Notes under the pieces: model-generated
The model's input: the letters and a program-made list of their open reading frames with translations, nothing else
Told to the model about the DNA's origin: nothing
Database searches by the model: none
Assembly: GCA_963931865.1 (NCBI GenBank)
Contig: OZ007505.1
Span: 20,167,139-20,231,138 of the forward strand
DNA length: 64,000 nucleotides
Reading direction: 5' to 3'
DNA from: Axinella damicornis
Lineage: Eukaryota; Porifera; Demospongiae; Axinellida; Axinellidae
Program-made: the position numbers and the translations under genes
Part shown: positions 53,101 through 64,000 of the stretch, one piece after another
How the letters are laid out: every line of letters starts with the position of its first letter
Numbering within the stretch: the stretch's first letter is position 1

Positions 53101-53300
53101 CAAAATCCTGCCAGACTATACAATGAGTGGGTAATGAACTCTCCACAGTCCTCCTTTGTTGCCACACTAAATGCCAGGACTGAGAATGCCCTAGGTACAC
53201 TAGAGACTGCAAAAGTGAATCACTTTGTCTGTGACACTTCCTCACTGGCCGGGATTGCGTGAATCCAGAGAATACTACAATATTTCACCTGTACGTACTT
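47149..53300. other. Mostly unassigned region upstream of GPKOW exons
   Basis: The missing 5' exons of GPKOW could lie here but I could not identify a G-patch. Minus-strand frames at 47796-48014 (hydrophobic, with a GTAAGG donor), 49499-49735 and 50252-50503 (Cys/Tyr-rich, with a GTAAGC donor) have exon-like borders but no recognisable homology. A direct repeat of about 70 bp (GTAGGCCTAGCCTCA core) occurs at about 52487-52560 and 52669-52735. Otherwise I see nothing structured. Confidence 0.4.
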
Positions 53301-53829
53301 TACATCACAAACAAACAAACAATTAAGCATATGTGGCTCTTAGTGGATGCAAAGACAACAAAAATTGGCATTGAACCAATGGACGTTAGTTAGCTGTCTC
53401 AGGAGAAGCAGTACATTCCCAGCCTCTAACAAGAGCAAAGGTGGGCCAAGAAGCGCAAACAACATACCCTCGTCACTGGTGTCGACAGAGCTGATGATTT
53501 CGGTCGATACGCAACCGTTATTCCTGACTGTTATTGTTGGTACACACTTTGTAATAACTGAGGATCAGCTCGCAAAGATAAGATCGACAAGCATTAATGG
53601 TTTCTCAAACGCAAAATATTGTAGCATTGTGACACGGAGGAAAGAAGTTCAACTGAGAGAGAGTTTATCCAGTACATAAGATGGGCATGAGGGTCATCCA
53701 AAAGAAGGTCTCTTGTGATTTGTAGTTCCCTCAGCCACGGAAACGTCATGCATCCCTTGTAGTGACATCACATGGTCTCTCTATTCCATACGTAAGTACA
53801 CATGTATGGTATGATGTACCTGACTTCAC

Positions 53830-54343
53830 TTGAAGGTCTTCCAGAGCTTTATTTAGGTCGTCCGATGCTTCGCTTACATAGGTTTGCCATGAGATGCAAC
53901 GCAGTAGTGGTAAGGATTTCCGCAAATGGACGTCATTTGTAAGGACACACACTGTACATAATTATACTATTTGTTGACTGCAGAACATACGTACCTGGCC
54001 ATTGACTGAGGACACCACATATCCGGTCAATGGTTGAGAACATTACTACAACTGTGTATAAACACTAGATCACTGGTTGAGAAAAGGGTACCATTACAAG
54101 CCTACCAACTACATACCTGGCTATTGATTGAGGACACCACACATCTGGTCAATGGTTGAGAACATCACTACAATAGTGTATAAACACTTGATCACTGGTT
54201 GAGAAAAGGGTACCATTACAACTACATACCTGGCCATTGATTGACAGTCTCAACACAACTCGAGCATTATCCTCATCTGCCGATACTATCTGTGAGTGTA
54301 TGTGTGTTTGCATAGATGTGATGAATGCATGCACATGGGGAGT

Positions 54344-54375
<32 letters not shown>

Positions 54376-55015
54376 AGAGTGGGTCACCACAGACGGACAT
54401 TACAAGCAGCATTGGTTCAAGGATACACAACTGCAGTACCACAACCAGAAAATGCCCTCGGCTGAGGTGCTCAATTCATGCACAAAAGTTCACATACATA
54501 CGTAGCGTACGGTACGCGTCTAATGTTGAGTTTCCAATATGCAATTGTGGTGTAGCTTAATTGCAAATTGGAAGGTTTCTTCCAAAATCCGAGAATCCGA
54601 AGGTTTCTTCCAAAGGCTTCTTCTGAAGAGCGCTGGCTTTGTAATTACCTAAAAACAGTGCAGCTTCGCTTATGGATCTAACCGTAACCCTAACCCTAAT
54701 TAACATTATTCATCTGTTACAGCTTGTGAAACAATATTTTGAAACCAATAGTGGCTACGGTATGCGCCTGTGTTTGTAGAGCAGTTTCATCGCAAACTGG
54801 AAGGCTTCTTCCGGTAACCGGAAGTTTACTTTCGAAAAAGTGGAAGGCCTCTTGCAAAGAGCACTGGGTTTGTATGTACATAGGTTTCTAAAAACTTCCA
54901 GGAGTTTCATTTACGGATCTTCCGGAGCTTTGTTTAGGTTTTCTGGAGCTTTGTTTTTTTTTTGCAGTAGTAGTGGAAATGGTTTCCACAAACGGTATTC
55001 ATTATTAAAGACGTG
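53830..55015. repeat. Local duplications, including a decayed exon-like copy
   Basis: On the minus strand 53830-53960 contains an open exon-like segment (VSEASDDLNKALEDLQVK) ending at a GTACAT donor. A diverged, broken copy of the same sequence is at about 54890-54990 (shared CCTAAAYAAAGCTCYGGAAG). Between them 53993-54243 holds two and a half tandem copies of a unit of about 120 bp (GGTCAATGGTTGAGAACAT core). Confidence 0.6.
54344..54374. repeat. Poly-G tract
   Basis: An uninterrupted run of about 31 G residues with G-quadruplex potential. No gene context was identified. Confidence 0.9.
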
Positions 55016-57042
55016 TACTGTAATCTGAATCATGCAGCCACCATGCTACCAATACATTTCCAAGGAGGGACGAATGACCCTCACCTCCCTCCAAAAGAAA
55101 TCCTGGACTACCATCATCACTGCCTTGTGCTATTTCTAAAGCTGCTATTTCATGATACTGAGTAGTCACACAGATCTATATCCAGTAACACCACCCGTAC
55201 AGATTCATTGCTACGTATGTACGTATGTAGCAACGCTAATCAAGCTTACGATTGCATGATGTAATGGAAATCATCCAATACAGTACAAGTACTGATTTGT
55301 AAACTGAGAGTGACCCAAAATTAAACTGTCTATGTACAGCACCTAGTGCAGCACTTCAGCAAAGGAGTCTCTATTTGTACAAAGATGCTGTGTTATGCGT
55401 AACCTAGCATTTCCTATTCGTGTCTCCTGTCAAAACAAATGGAGCCAAGATTTAAGATTGGAGGTCCAAGCAGACAGCTCTCAGATCACAAGCACATTAC
55501 GCATTGTGCTGTATGCTGGGAACGTGGTCACAGCCTGACCACACTAACATGACTGTATGAACCATCATTGGGTGCCATCTCCGAACTTGTGCCATTACAC
55601 CTACTCCACTTTTGATGCACTTTCATGACACGCACTTCCTATACTGTTTCCAAGAACTGATTGTCCACCACACAAGAACTGATTGTCCACCACACTGGGT
55701 TCATTTTCTACATGCAGAAGGAACCTTTGGCTCTAAGGTCATACCTTAAATTTCACGGGTCTAAAATTTCGTGAATACGTACGTAGCTGTTGCAGATCAT
55801 TTCATTGAACGTGCATATTCAAGGTCCAGACGTCACGTAATAATTGAGTCTATGGGTGCGGTGCACTGAAGATTAGGTCAATCTCATGAACACTGTTTTA
55901 AGGCTAAAAATCTCTCACATTCGTCAGCAGTAGTGTAGGATCGCTAATACTTTGGATACTGTGGCTCACTTCCCTACTTCGGCCTTCTCAGCATTCATTC
56001 CTGACAAGAAGATACCTTAGAAGAACGCTCCTTGTGGACGCGGGTACTGTCCATCCACAGTCTTGAAATACTAAAACAACCATATGTATCTTGCCAACGC
56101 ATAGCCATGCTTAAGAATGCTGTCCACATAACATGTGTCAAAACGTTTGTTGAAAGTCCACATAAAACGACAAACTTAAGCAGAAACAATCAAATGACTG
56201 TAGATCCTGTGCTGGGTTATGCCATTACAAAAGGCATTTTATGCAACTCAAAGGACAGACTAGATCCACACAAAAGATGATCTCATTCTGCTTCCTCAGT
56301 CCATTGCTGCCGTACCTTCATAGAAGTACCACAGTGCGTTATTACAGGCACAGCTCACAATAGGCGCACGTTCAACTCTTGCGTATAGGATTAAAAATGG
56401 CAGAGTTTCTGAAGAAGACATCAGCAGAGTTGAAAAGCTGTAATTCGAAATGAAGCACACTTCCTATCCATATTTGAAACTAAGCACATCTCGCTTATAG
56501 GCGCCAATTTCCTTCCTGTGGTGATATAGGTGCATGCACCTAATAACAAGCAACTACAGTATTTCACGTGATGGTGGATCTCATGTACCCGTTATCAAGT
56601 CCCACTGAACTGCACAAGATAAACCCATCACAGCCATACCAACAGACCTTATCACACCCTTATAAGGGCAAAATCGAGTGCCACCGGACACCTAGCTTAT
56701 AGTAAGATCTCAGACTAAGGAAACACTGTGATCACACTGATTTCAATTCCCTGTACTACATGCACATCTTGGAAGTGATCTCGGAACTGAATATCTCATC
56801 GGATAAAACTAAATGGTCATGATCTAGACAGAGTAGAGACAGAGTAGAGCTAAAGGGTCATGATAAGGTGTTTCACAGAGCAGAGTATAGAGGGCCACAA
56901 TCATGAAGTAGAGCTAGAGGGCCATGACAGTGAAGTAGAGCTAGAGGGTCAGGATCAAAAACCTCTTGAAAACTACTCAGTGTTCATGGTGCACACTGAT
57001 TAAAGTATTAGACTGTAACTAGTGGAATGCAGGGACGAGCTA

Positions 57043-57131
57043 TAGTCTTGTTCCCAGACCCTGAACGTGTGCATGGGTGCACATTCAGGGTCTGTGTGTG
57101 GGTGCACATTCAGGGTCTGGGAACGAGACTA
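57043..57131. repeat. Foldback of the TAGTCTTGTTCCCAG subfamily
   Basis: TAGTCTTGTTCCCAGACCCT and AGGGTCTGGGAACGAGACTA are the arms. The internal arm GGGTGCACATTCAGGGTCTG is duplicated. Confidence 0.88.
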
Positions 57132-57645
57132 GGGACAAGCCTGCTATTATGCTATGCTTATAATGATAGTCATGTAGGCCATCTGCACGATGGCCCCATG
57201 ATCTAAATATGCACTCGCTTACCACATCACATAATGCACAACATAATAACAGTGACTGTGAGTCGGCTGAAGTATAGTCATGCCAGTGAGATACACAAAG
57301 CCCTGAAATCGTTTGTCAACCATTCCGTAGCTACATAGCTCTAGAATTCTGGGTTGTATGAAGAGATGGCATGTTCCCTGCATGTGACAAACATTATACC
57401 ATATATCCCCTCCTCACCCCCCCCACACACACACACACACACAATAACCACTCCTGTTCGGTCGTATCTTGATGCCCACCTGCCCTCAGTCCTTGAAACA
57501 GATCCTTCAGCATTAGTTAGCATGCTAAACCATCAATTGAACTACTTCATTGCCTGGCTAGGCAACCCCCAATCGACTATCTAATAATGCATCACGATCA
57601 AGGGTTGGCTACGATACCCACCTACTAATTTCGTTGCTACACCCA

Positions 57646-57716
57646 GCCTAGTTCCCAGGCTCCTCCCCAGCTTTCTGTCACATAAAAGCTGGGGAGGAAC
57701 CTGGGAACGAGGCTAG
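57646..57716. repeat. Foldback of the AGCCTAGTTCCCAGG family
   Basis: GCCTAGTTCCCAGGCTCCTC and the inverse GAGGAACCTGGGAACGAGGC give a stem of about 27 bp, extended by CCCAGCTTT/AAAGCTGGG. Confidence 0.88.
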
Positions 57717-58791
57717 CTACACCCTCGCAAACATGCATACGACACCAGACTGAGTACTCCCATGCAACAACAGCAGCAGTTACATGTAATACACAAACTC
57801 TGACTGTACGTATAAACATACCTTTCCATACAAGCCTTCATGAGGTCCTTTCACCACCCTAGCATAGTTACCAACACTGAAACCTGCATTTTTAATAGAA
57901 CAGACCAATCAGAAGTGTCGGGGAACTGACCAATCAGAATATCTGAATAGGCCATTCCTCTAAAAAATGTATTTTGGTTGGAAGTAACACAAGTACATGA
58001 AATGTTGAGTTTTGAGTTGTCTCTATGCACGGTAACCAATGGATACAAGAATGTTGCCACAGTAACTGAGTGCATTATTGTTGGAAGAGTCAATAACTGA
58101 AGGGTGGGTAGGAACGATTTTAGGAAAATCAAATATCAGTCACAAAAGGGAATTTCCCTAAATGGTATCAGAAGATCTATGTATTTCACCATACAGGCAT
58201 GTACACTCCAGAATGCCACACGGGATTATGTTATACTACCCACACGATCAATTTGTGGACTAAATTATATGATGACATTCGGTGTAACTACACACTTTCA
58301 AGGGCATGAGAATAAAACTAAAGAACACATGTTCAACTTGCTTGAAGCGATTGATCAATGTGCATACAACCTTAGCACGAGGTTCCGTGGCCCTCCGGAA
58401 ACCCGATTCCCATCTACCAAGTATGCACGTATAAGATCAGGTGTCTATCACGGACGCACTTGTAATATTCATGAATTGTTGTCAACACTATGTTTACTAT
58501 AAAAATAAAGGAACTACGTCACGAACAGAGGGCACACAGCTATAGAAAGGACATTTGAAAGGACACTTCATTAATTGTCAATACTTCTATATGAGATTCA
58601 GTAACATTGATTGTCAACAGTATGTTTACTCTCAACACAATTATGAGGAAGAGCATCAACTACGTCAAGAATTAAGGTATACGTATACAGCTACAGAGAG
58701 TCCAAAGTATCTTTGATCAGTGAATGAGACATTTTGAAAGTACATTTGAACAAAGTGACGAAATATATTGGCAAGGGAATTGACGATTGAG

Positions 58792-58798
58792 TATAAAA
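58792..58798 (+). promoter_or_regulatory. TATA box of secreted-protein gene A
   Basis: TATAAAA in the context TGACGATTGAGTATAAAACA lies 216 bp before the start codon. The leader probably contains an intron from about 58931 (CTG|GTGAGA) to about 58994 (CACAG). The box is conserved in all three units. Confidence 0.7.
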
Positions 58799-59013
58799 CA
58801 CTAGCACTCAGATAGAGAAACAGACTAGACGCTTCACTCTCTGGAAGAACAACTGCACGTAGGGATCTCTGGTTCACTCCCAGGCAGCCTCACAGAGAAC
58901 TACTACACTGCATCATTTGAGAAACTGGTGAGAGGACTTGTGCACATCGTTTACTGCCGGCTCACACGCAGACTGTCTATACCCTATTACCACAGTGACT
59001 CCACTGGCTCACT

Positions 59014-59919
59014 ATGGATCACTTCATTCAGTTTGCTCTCCTCCTGACGCTGACTACATCTCCAGTAGTAAGTCAGTTTCAAGCCTTTGTATGTATTAAC
59101 AGGGATGAAGCTTGCTCACTGCTCATTTCTCAAAATACCGGTACTCATGTACGTATACAGTGACTATAACATAGGCTCATAGCTCTGGTCTGAGGCTAGC
59201 CACAATCAACCAACACAATGCACAATGCATAATTTGCAGTTGGCTCAAACTGGTTCCTTTTTGGGCTGTGTACAAAACATCCTTTACATGTATGACACTA
59301 TTACGTACGTATATATGTAAGTGGTGATAACTGTTTTCATTTACAGCTAATTGGCAGCACTAAGTTGCAGAGTATCCTCATAACACCTGACAACGTCCGC
59401 TACCTTGCGAACTTCATCGATTCCAGTGCCACCATTGACAGCCGTTCCATTCGGTTTGGCCAAGGAACAGATAATGATAAGCTGTTGGACATTCCCATTG
59501 CTGATGCAGGGGAACTGGATGCACATGCCTCCATTCGAATCACAGTTGGGTTCAATCCTCCCACAACAGGGGTTGATCATGATCCCTGGATCAGAATTAG
59601 CGATGGAATTAATGTGAACAGATTCATTGTTGTAGACAGTCACAACTATCGCGATCATTCTCCATGCCATATTTATCCTAGTGAAGGCATGAGTGAAAAT
59701 AAACTCGTGACCTCTCGCACCGTACCACCTCAGTTCACCTTCCTCTTCTCCCCCTTCCACAAGTATGGGGCATGCTCTAGCTCCCAGGATGGTGGCTACC
59801 TCAATGTTGGGACATTCAACAAACAGGTTGATCCAACAAGGGGACTAAGTTTCCAAATCTACAGACAACATGCCGCTGAACAGTACCAGTTCTATCATGT
59901 TTTGATTGAAATTCTGTAA
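59014..59919 (+). CDS. Secreted protein of unknown family, tandem copy A
   Basis: Exons 59014-59067 and 59347-59919 (TAA) encode 208 residues. Exon 1 is an 18-codon signal peptide, MDHFIQFALLLTLTTSPV, with Met then a hydrophobic Leu/Thr core. Exon 2 encodes the mature domain of about 190 residues, starting LIGSTKLQSILITPDNVRYL. The mature part contains GELDAHASIRITVGF, a Pro/Gly turn, ISDGINVNRF, two well-placed Cys (in SPCHI and GACSS) and SRTVPPQFTFLFSPFHKYG, ending YQFYHVLIEIL. Alternating hydrophobic strands suggest an all-beta sandwich, lectin- or jelly-roll-like. This is inference, as I do not recognise the family. The intron joins in phase 0. This copy reads VDHDPWIRISDG where the others read DSDPSFGISDG. 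Confidence 0.85.
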
Positions 59920-60546
59920 GCAGAGCATCTTTCACTGACACAGTTGGTACGTAGAAGCACTTTGTACATATACTTGCACAGTAGCAGTCTAGATGTGCGG
60001 AGTACTTGTCTCTTTGGTGCACAGTAGGACCCATCATTGTAACTAATGTTTTATGTGTTTTCGAAGTATGTTGAGGGTATCTGTAATCTTAAACTCATAG
60101 TGCTCAACTATATTGTACCTATAATGTGAGCCTTGTTGATACCGACTATGTGAAATGGATGCATGTACCATAACAAAATCCCCTATAACCATAGACCCAT
60201 GCTGCATGCTCCCTGATTATGTCCGGTTCAGCTGCTGCTCCATGACTGCTAACTGCTGCTTTCCAGCCCATGCCCAATGCTCACGAACATTCTTCGCAGA
60301 TTTCGAGGTTCAGTAAATTGAATAATTGATTTTACCACCAATAACATCCATCAATTATTATCGTACTCTCGTGAATGTTTACTCTCAAAGAGGAAGAGCA
60401 TCAACTACGTCAAGAACTACATAAGATGCACAACTATAGAGAGTCCGAAGTACATAATCACCACTGAAAGAGACATTTTGAAAGTACATTTGAACAATGT
60501 GTCAGAAAAATAGGGAAAGCTATTGGCAAGGGAATTGACGACTGAG

Positions 60547-60553
60547 TATAAAA
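60547..60553 (+). promoter_or_regulatory. TATA box of secreted-protein gene B
   Basis: TATAAAA in the context GACGACTGAGTATAAAACAC lies 210 bp before the start codon of copy B, in the same position as in copies A and C. Confidence 0.7.
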
Positions 60554-60762
60554 CACCACCACTCGGACAGAGAAACAGACTGGAAGTTTTACTCCCTGGA
60601 AGAACAAGGACCTCTGGCTCACTCTCAGGCAGCCTCACAGAGAACTAGCTACTACACTGCATCACTTGAGAAACTGGTGAGAGGACTTGTGCACATCGTT
60701 TATTGCCGGCTCACACGCAGACTGTCTATACCCTATTACCACAGCGACTCCACGGGCTCACT

Positions 60763-61669
60763 ATGCAACACTTCATTCAGTTTGCTCTCCTCCTGACGCT
60801 GACTACATCTCCGGTAGTAAGTCAGTTTCAAGCCTTTGTATGTATTAACAGGGAAGAAGCTTGCTCACTGTTCACATTGCCTTCACAAAATACATACTCA
60901 TGTACGTATACAGCGACTATATCGTAGGTTCATACGTAGCTCTGGTCTGAGGATAACCACAATCAACCGCATTATGCATAATTTGCAGTTGGCTCAAACT
61001 GGTTCCTTTTGGGCTGTGTACAAAACATCGATCCTCTGCATGTACGTACGTATGATACTATCATGTATATACGTAAGTGGTGATAACTGCTTTCATTTAC
61101 AGCCAATTTGCAGCACAAAGTTGCGGAGTATCCTCATAACACCAGACAACGTCCGCTACCTTGCGAACTACATCAGTTCCAGTGCCACCATTGACAGCCG
61201 TTCCATTCGCTTTAGTTCTGGAACAACTAGTGAGAAGCTATTGGAAGTTCCCTTTGCTGATGCAGGGGAACTGGATGCACATGTCTCCGTTCAAATCACA
61301 GTTGGGTACAAACCTCCGACAGCAGACAGTGATCCTAGTTTCGGTATCAGTGACGGTACTAATCTGAACAGATACTACATTATAGATAGTGGCAACTATG
61401 GCAGTCATGCTCCATGTCACATTACTTCTAGTGAGGGCACTGGTGAAAACGAACGCGTCACCTCTCGCACCGTACCACCTCAGTTCACCTTCCTCTTCTC
61501 CCCCTTCCACAAGTATGGGGCATGCTCTAGCTCCCAGGATGGTGGCTACCTCAATGTTGGGACATTCAACAAACAGGTTGATCCAACAAGGGGACTAAGT
61601 TTCCAAATCTACAGACAACATGCCGCTGAACAGTACCAGTTCTATCATGTTTTGATTGAAATTCTGTAA
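60763..61669 (+). CDS. Secreted protein of unknown family, tandem copy B
   Basis: Exons 60763-60816 (signal peptide MQHFIQFALLLTLTTSPV) and 61103-61669 encode 206 residues. The C-terminal 70 residues are identical to copy A, but the centre (DSDPSFGISDGTNLNRY, SHAPCHI) is closer to copy C. The intron happens to be open in frame for most of its length, so a retained-intron product is possible but not needed. No family was recognised; the domain description is as for copy A. All key residues, including both Cys, are kept, so the gene appears functional. Confidence 0.85.
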
Positions 61670-62383
61670 GCAGAGCATCTTTCACTGACACAGTTGGTAC
61701 GTAGAAGCACTTTATACGTATACTTGCACAGTAGCAGTCTAGATGTGCGGAGTACTTGTCTCTTTGGTGCACAGTAGGACCCATCACTGTAACTAATGTT
61801 TTATGTGTTTTCGAAGTATGTTGAGGGTATCTGTAATCATAAACTCATAGTGCTCAACTATACTGTACCTATAATGTGAGCCTTGATGATACCGACTATG
61901 TGAAATGGATGCATGTACCATGTAACATAACAAAATCCTCTATAACCATAGACCCAATGCTGCATGCTCCCTGATTGTGTCCGGTTCAGCTGTTGCTCCA
62001 CGACTGCTAACTGCTGCTTTCCAGCCCATGCCCAATGCTCACGAACATTCTTCGCAGACTTCGAGGTTCAGTAAAATGAATAATTGATTTTACCACCAAT
62101 AACATCAATCAATTATTATCGTACTCTCGTGAAAGAGCGCCCATGGGCGGTGCACCTTACATGCTCACCAAACAGGGGTGTTGGCGCTTATTCGCATTCA
62201 ACCCCTAACTATGTTTGGACACTTGATGTAACTACGTACACACTTTCAAGGGCCCGAGAAGAACACAATCGTGTTCAATAATGTTCTTGAAGCTGTATAA
62301 ATGTGATTGATCAATGCGCACGCAACCGTAGCATGAGGTTCCATGGCCCTCTGGGATCCCGATTCTCATATACCGGGTACATA

Positions 62384-62430
62384 TAGCCTCGTTCCCAGGC
62401 CCCATCCGATGGGGTCTGGGAACGAGGCTA
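62384..62430. repeat. Foldback of the AGCCTCGTTCCCAGG family, minimal loop
   Basis: TAGCCTCGTTCCCAGGCCCC and the inverse GGTCTGGGAACGAGGCTA almost meet in the middle (CATCCGATG). It is inserted in the spacer between units B and C of the secreted-protein array. Confidence 0.9.
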
Positions 62431-62658
62431 AGGTATGTATGCGTACACTACACTCAGTAATATTCACGAGATTTGTTGTCAACACTATGTTTACTCTCAA
62501 AGAGGAAGAGCATCAACTACGTCAAGAACTACGTAAGGTGCACAGCTATAGAGAGTCCGAAGTACATAATCACGACTGAAAGAGACATTTTGAAAGTACA
62601 TTTGAACAATGTGTCGGAAAAATAAGGAAAGCTATTGGCAAGGGAATTGACGACTGAG

Positions 62659-62665
62659 TATAAAA
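62659..62665 (+). promoter_or_regulatory. TATA box of secreted-protein gene C
   Basis: TATAAAA in the context GACGACTGAGTATAAAACAC lies 229 bp before the start codon of copy C. Confidence 0.7.
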
Positions 62666-62893
62666 CACCACTACTCAGACAGAACAACAAACAGACTGGA
62701 CGCTTCAATCTCTGAAAGAACAACTGCACATAAGGACCTCTGGTTCACTCCCAGGCAGCCTCACAGAGAACTACTACACTGCATCATTTGAGAAACTGGT
62801 AAGAGGACTTCATGCTCATGCAAGTTTTATAACTATTTTACTGGCGACTCATATGCTATACCCCTATTACCACAGTGACTCAACTGGCTCACT

Positions 62894-63931
62894 ATGGAAC
62901 ACTTCATTCAGTTCACTCTCCTCCTGATGCTGGCTACTGCCCACCTCACATTCCCAGCAGTAAGCACACTGTCTGTCAAGCCTTTGTACTAACATGAATG
63001 CAGCTTACACACTGTTCTCCTGGACACACAGTTCAAAGGTACCGCTGTGCAAATATATAATACATGGCACTGACCACAATGCCAGTATGATATATTGGCA
63101 CCGTCGTCGTCTAGCTATTGCGTGAGTGCAAGGGTACGTTATACGTCAAATATTGGCATCAAGCCCAAGGGCCGCGTAGTACATGTACCTCTATTGTGAT
63201 AGCGCTCATAGGCTCATTATACGTAGCTCTAGTTGGGCAATTGACCAACATGTTTGCAGTTGGATTGACAGGAAAATGGTTCATCATTGGTTGTGTGCAA
63301 TTCAGCATCCTCTTTATGCATGATAATCAGTGGTTATAACAATCGCTTCTTTTTTTTACAGCCAATTCGCAGCACAAAGTTGCAGAGTATCCTCATAACA
63401 CCAGACAATGTCCGCTACCTTGCGAACTTCATCGATTCCAGTGCCACCATTGACAGCCATTCCATTCGCTTTAGTTCTGGAACAGCTAACGAGAAGCTGT
63501 TGGACGTTCTCATTGCTGATGCAGGGGAACTGGATGCACATGTCTCCATTCGAATCACAGTTGGGTTCAATCCTCCCACGACAGGGGACAGTGATCCTAG
63601 TTTCGGTATCAGTGATGGCACTAATCTGAACAGATACTTCATTGCAGATAGTGGCAATTATGGCAGTTTTGCTCCATGCAACATTGGTTCTAGTGAAGGC
63701 ACTGGTGTAAACAAACGCGTCACCTCTCGCACCGTACCACCACAGTTCACCTTCCTCTTCTCCCCCTTCCACAAGTACGGGGCATGCTCTAGTTCCCAGG
63801 ATGGTGGCTACCTCAATGTTGGGACCTTCAACAAACAGGTTGATCCAACAAGGGGACTAAACCTTCAGATCTACAGAAATAATGCCGCTGAACAGTACCA
63901 GTTCTATTATGTTTTGGTTGAAATTCTGTAA
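62894..63931 (+). CDS. Secreted protein of unknown family, tandem copy C
   Basis: Exons 62894-62959 and 63362-63931 (TAA) encode 211 residues. The signal peptide (MEHFIQFTLLLMLATAHLTF) is four residues longer than in A and B and more diverged. The mature domain keeps STKLQSILITPDNVRYLANF, GELDAHVSIRITVGF, DPSFGISDGTNLNRYF and SRTVPPQFTFLFSPFHKYG. It differs from A and B at the end (LNLQIYRNNAAEQYQFYYVL). The central Cys is kept (APCNI). The acceptor is preceded by a T-rich tract. Family unknown; the predicted all-beta fold is inference. Confidence 0.85.
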
Positions 63932-64000
63932 GCAGAACATCTTTCACTGTAGTAGTTGGTAGAAGCAGACTGCACTTTCTACACGTACTTGCATTCCATT

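Larger units (their letters stand above)
55020..58100. other. Non-coding region with two foldbacks
   Basis: No gene was recognised. At 56810-56950 short degenerate direct repeats of AGTAGAGCTAGAGGGTCATGA occur. Foldback elements are at 57043-57131 and 57646-57716. Confidence 0.5.
58600..63990 (+). repeat. Tandem array of three gene-bearing units
   Basis: Three direct repeats of about 1.5-2.1 kb start near 58616, 60367 and 62484. Each contains AGAGGAAGAGCATCAACTAC-type sequence, a TATA box, a 5' UTR with a probable intron, and a two-exon gene. Segments left of the first and third units (about 58240-58500 and 62190-62480) are also related, while this part is missing before the second. Confidence 0.9.

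Noticed and set aside
54678..54702. CCCTAACCCTAA telomere-like motif
   Set aside because: Only two to three units inside an ordinary spacer; too short to be an interstitial telomere.
59347..59760. Minus-strand frames of about 137 codons over the secreted-protein exons (also at 61238-61510 and 63356-63772)
   Set aside because: Shadows of the conserved plus-strand exon; they have no signal peptide or homology.
60836..61669. 277-codon frame through the intron of secreted gene B
   Set aside because: It lacks the signal peptide, runs through an intron with good splice sites, and the same frame is not open in copies A and C. The two-exon model is preferred.

Overview
The window is eukaryotic and metazoan: intron-dense genes with GT-AG junctions, no operons, and proteins that are clear animal orthologues (WASHC4, HAL, GPKOW, a KLF factor, REDIC1). 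Many very short exons, compact spacing and abundant small inverted-repeat elements fit an early-branching invertebrate. A sponge is my best guess, but this is inference and no species-diagnostic sequence was recognised.

Layout: (1) 113-4784 (+) is the 3' part of a histidine ammonia-lyase gene (HAL), with a 2.5 kb intron holding transposon debris. (2) 6761-23194 (-) is a complete WASHC4/SWIP gene in about 38 exons, with an unusual polyproline C-terminus. Its introns carry minisatellites, microsatellites, foldback elements and an array of five tRNA-Met(CAT) genes. (3) A 140-bp divergent promoter separates WASHC4 from (4) 23335-29124 (+), a 15-exon gene that I identify as a homologue of REDIC1 (C12orf40), a meiotic crossover regulator. 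It has tandemly repeated exons and several TQT motifs. (5) 29125-34182 has no assignable gene, only a weak micro-exon candidate. (6) 34183-35253 (-) is a single-exon Kruppel-like factor. (7) 35665-47148 (-) is the C-terminal two-thirds of GPKOW, a spliceosomal G-patch/KOW protein, with large repeat-filled introns; its N-terminus was not found. (8) 47149-58600 is mostly non-coding with local duplications. (9) 58.6-64 kb (+) holds three tandem copies of a two-exon gene for a secreted protein of about 206-211 residues, from a family I do not recognise. Each has a TATA box, and the copies show a gene-conversion pattern.

The genes have unrelated jobs: histidine catabolism, endosomal actin, meiosis, transcription, splicing and secretion. 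The functional links the sequence supports are the shared WASHC4/REDIC1 promoter and the co-evolving secreted trio. A foldback family with the arm AGCCTCGTTCCCAGGC recurs about twenty times. Exon coordinates were read by eye from frame, splice sites and remembered family conservation, so single-base errors are possible.
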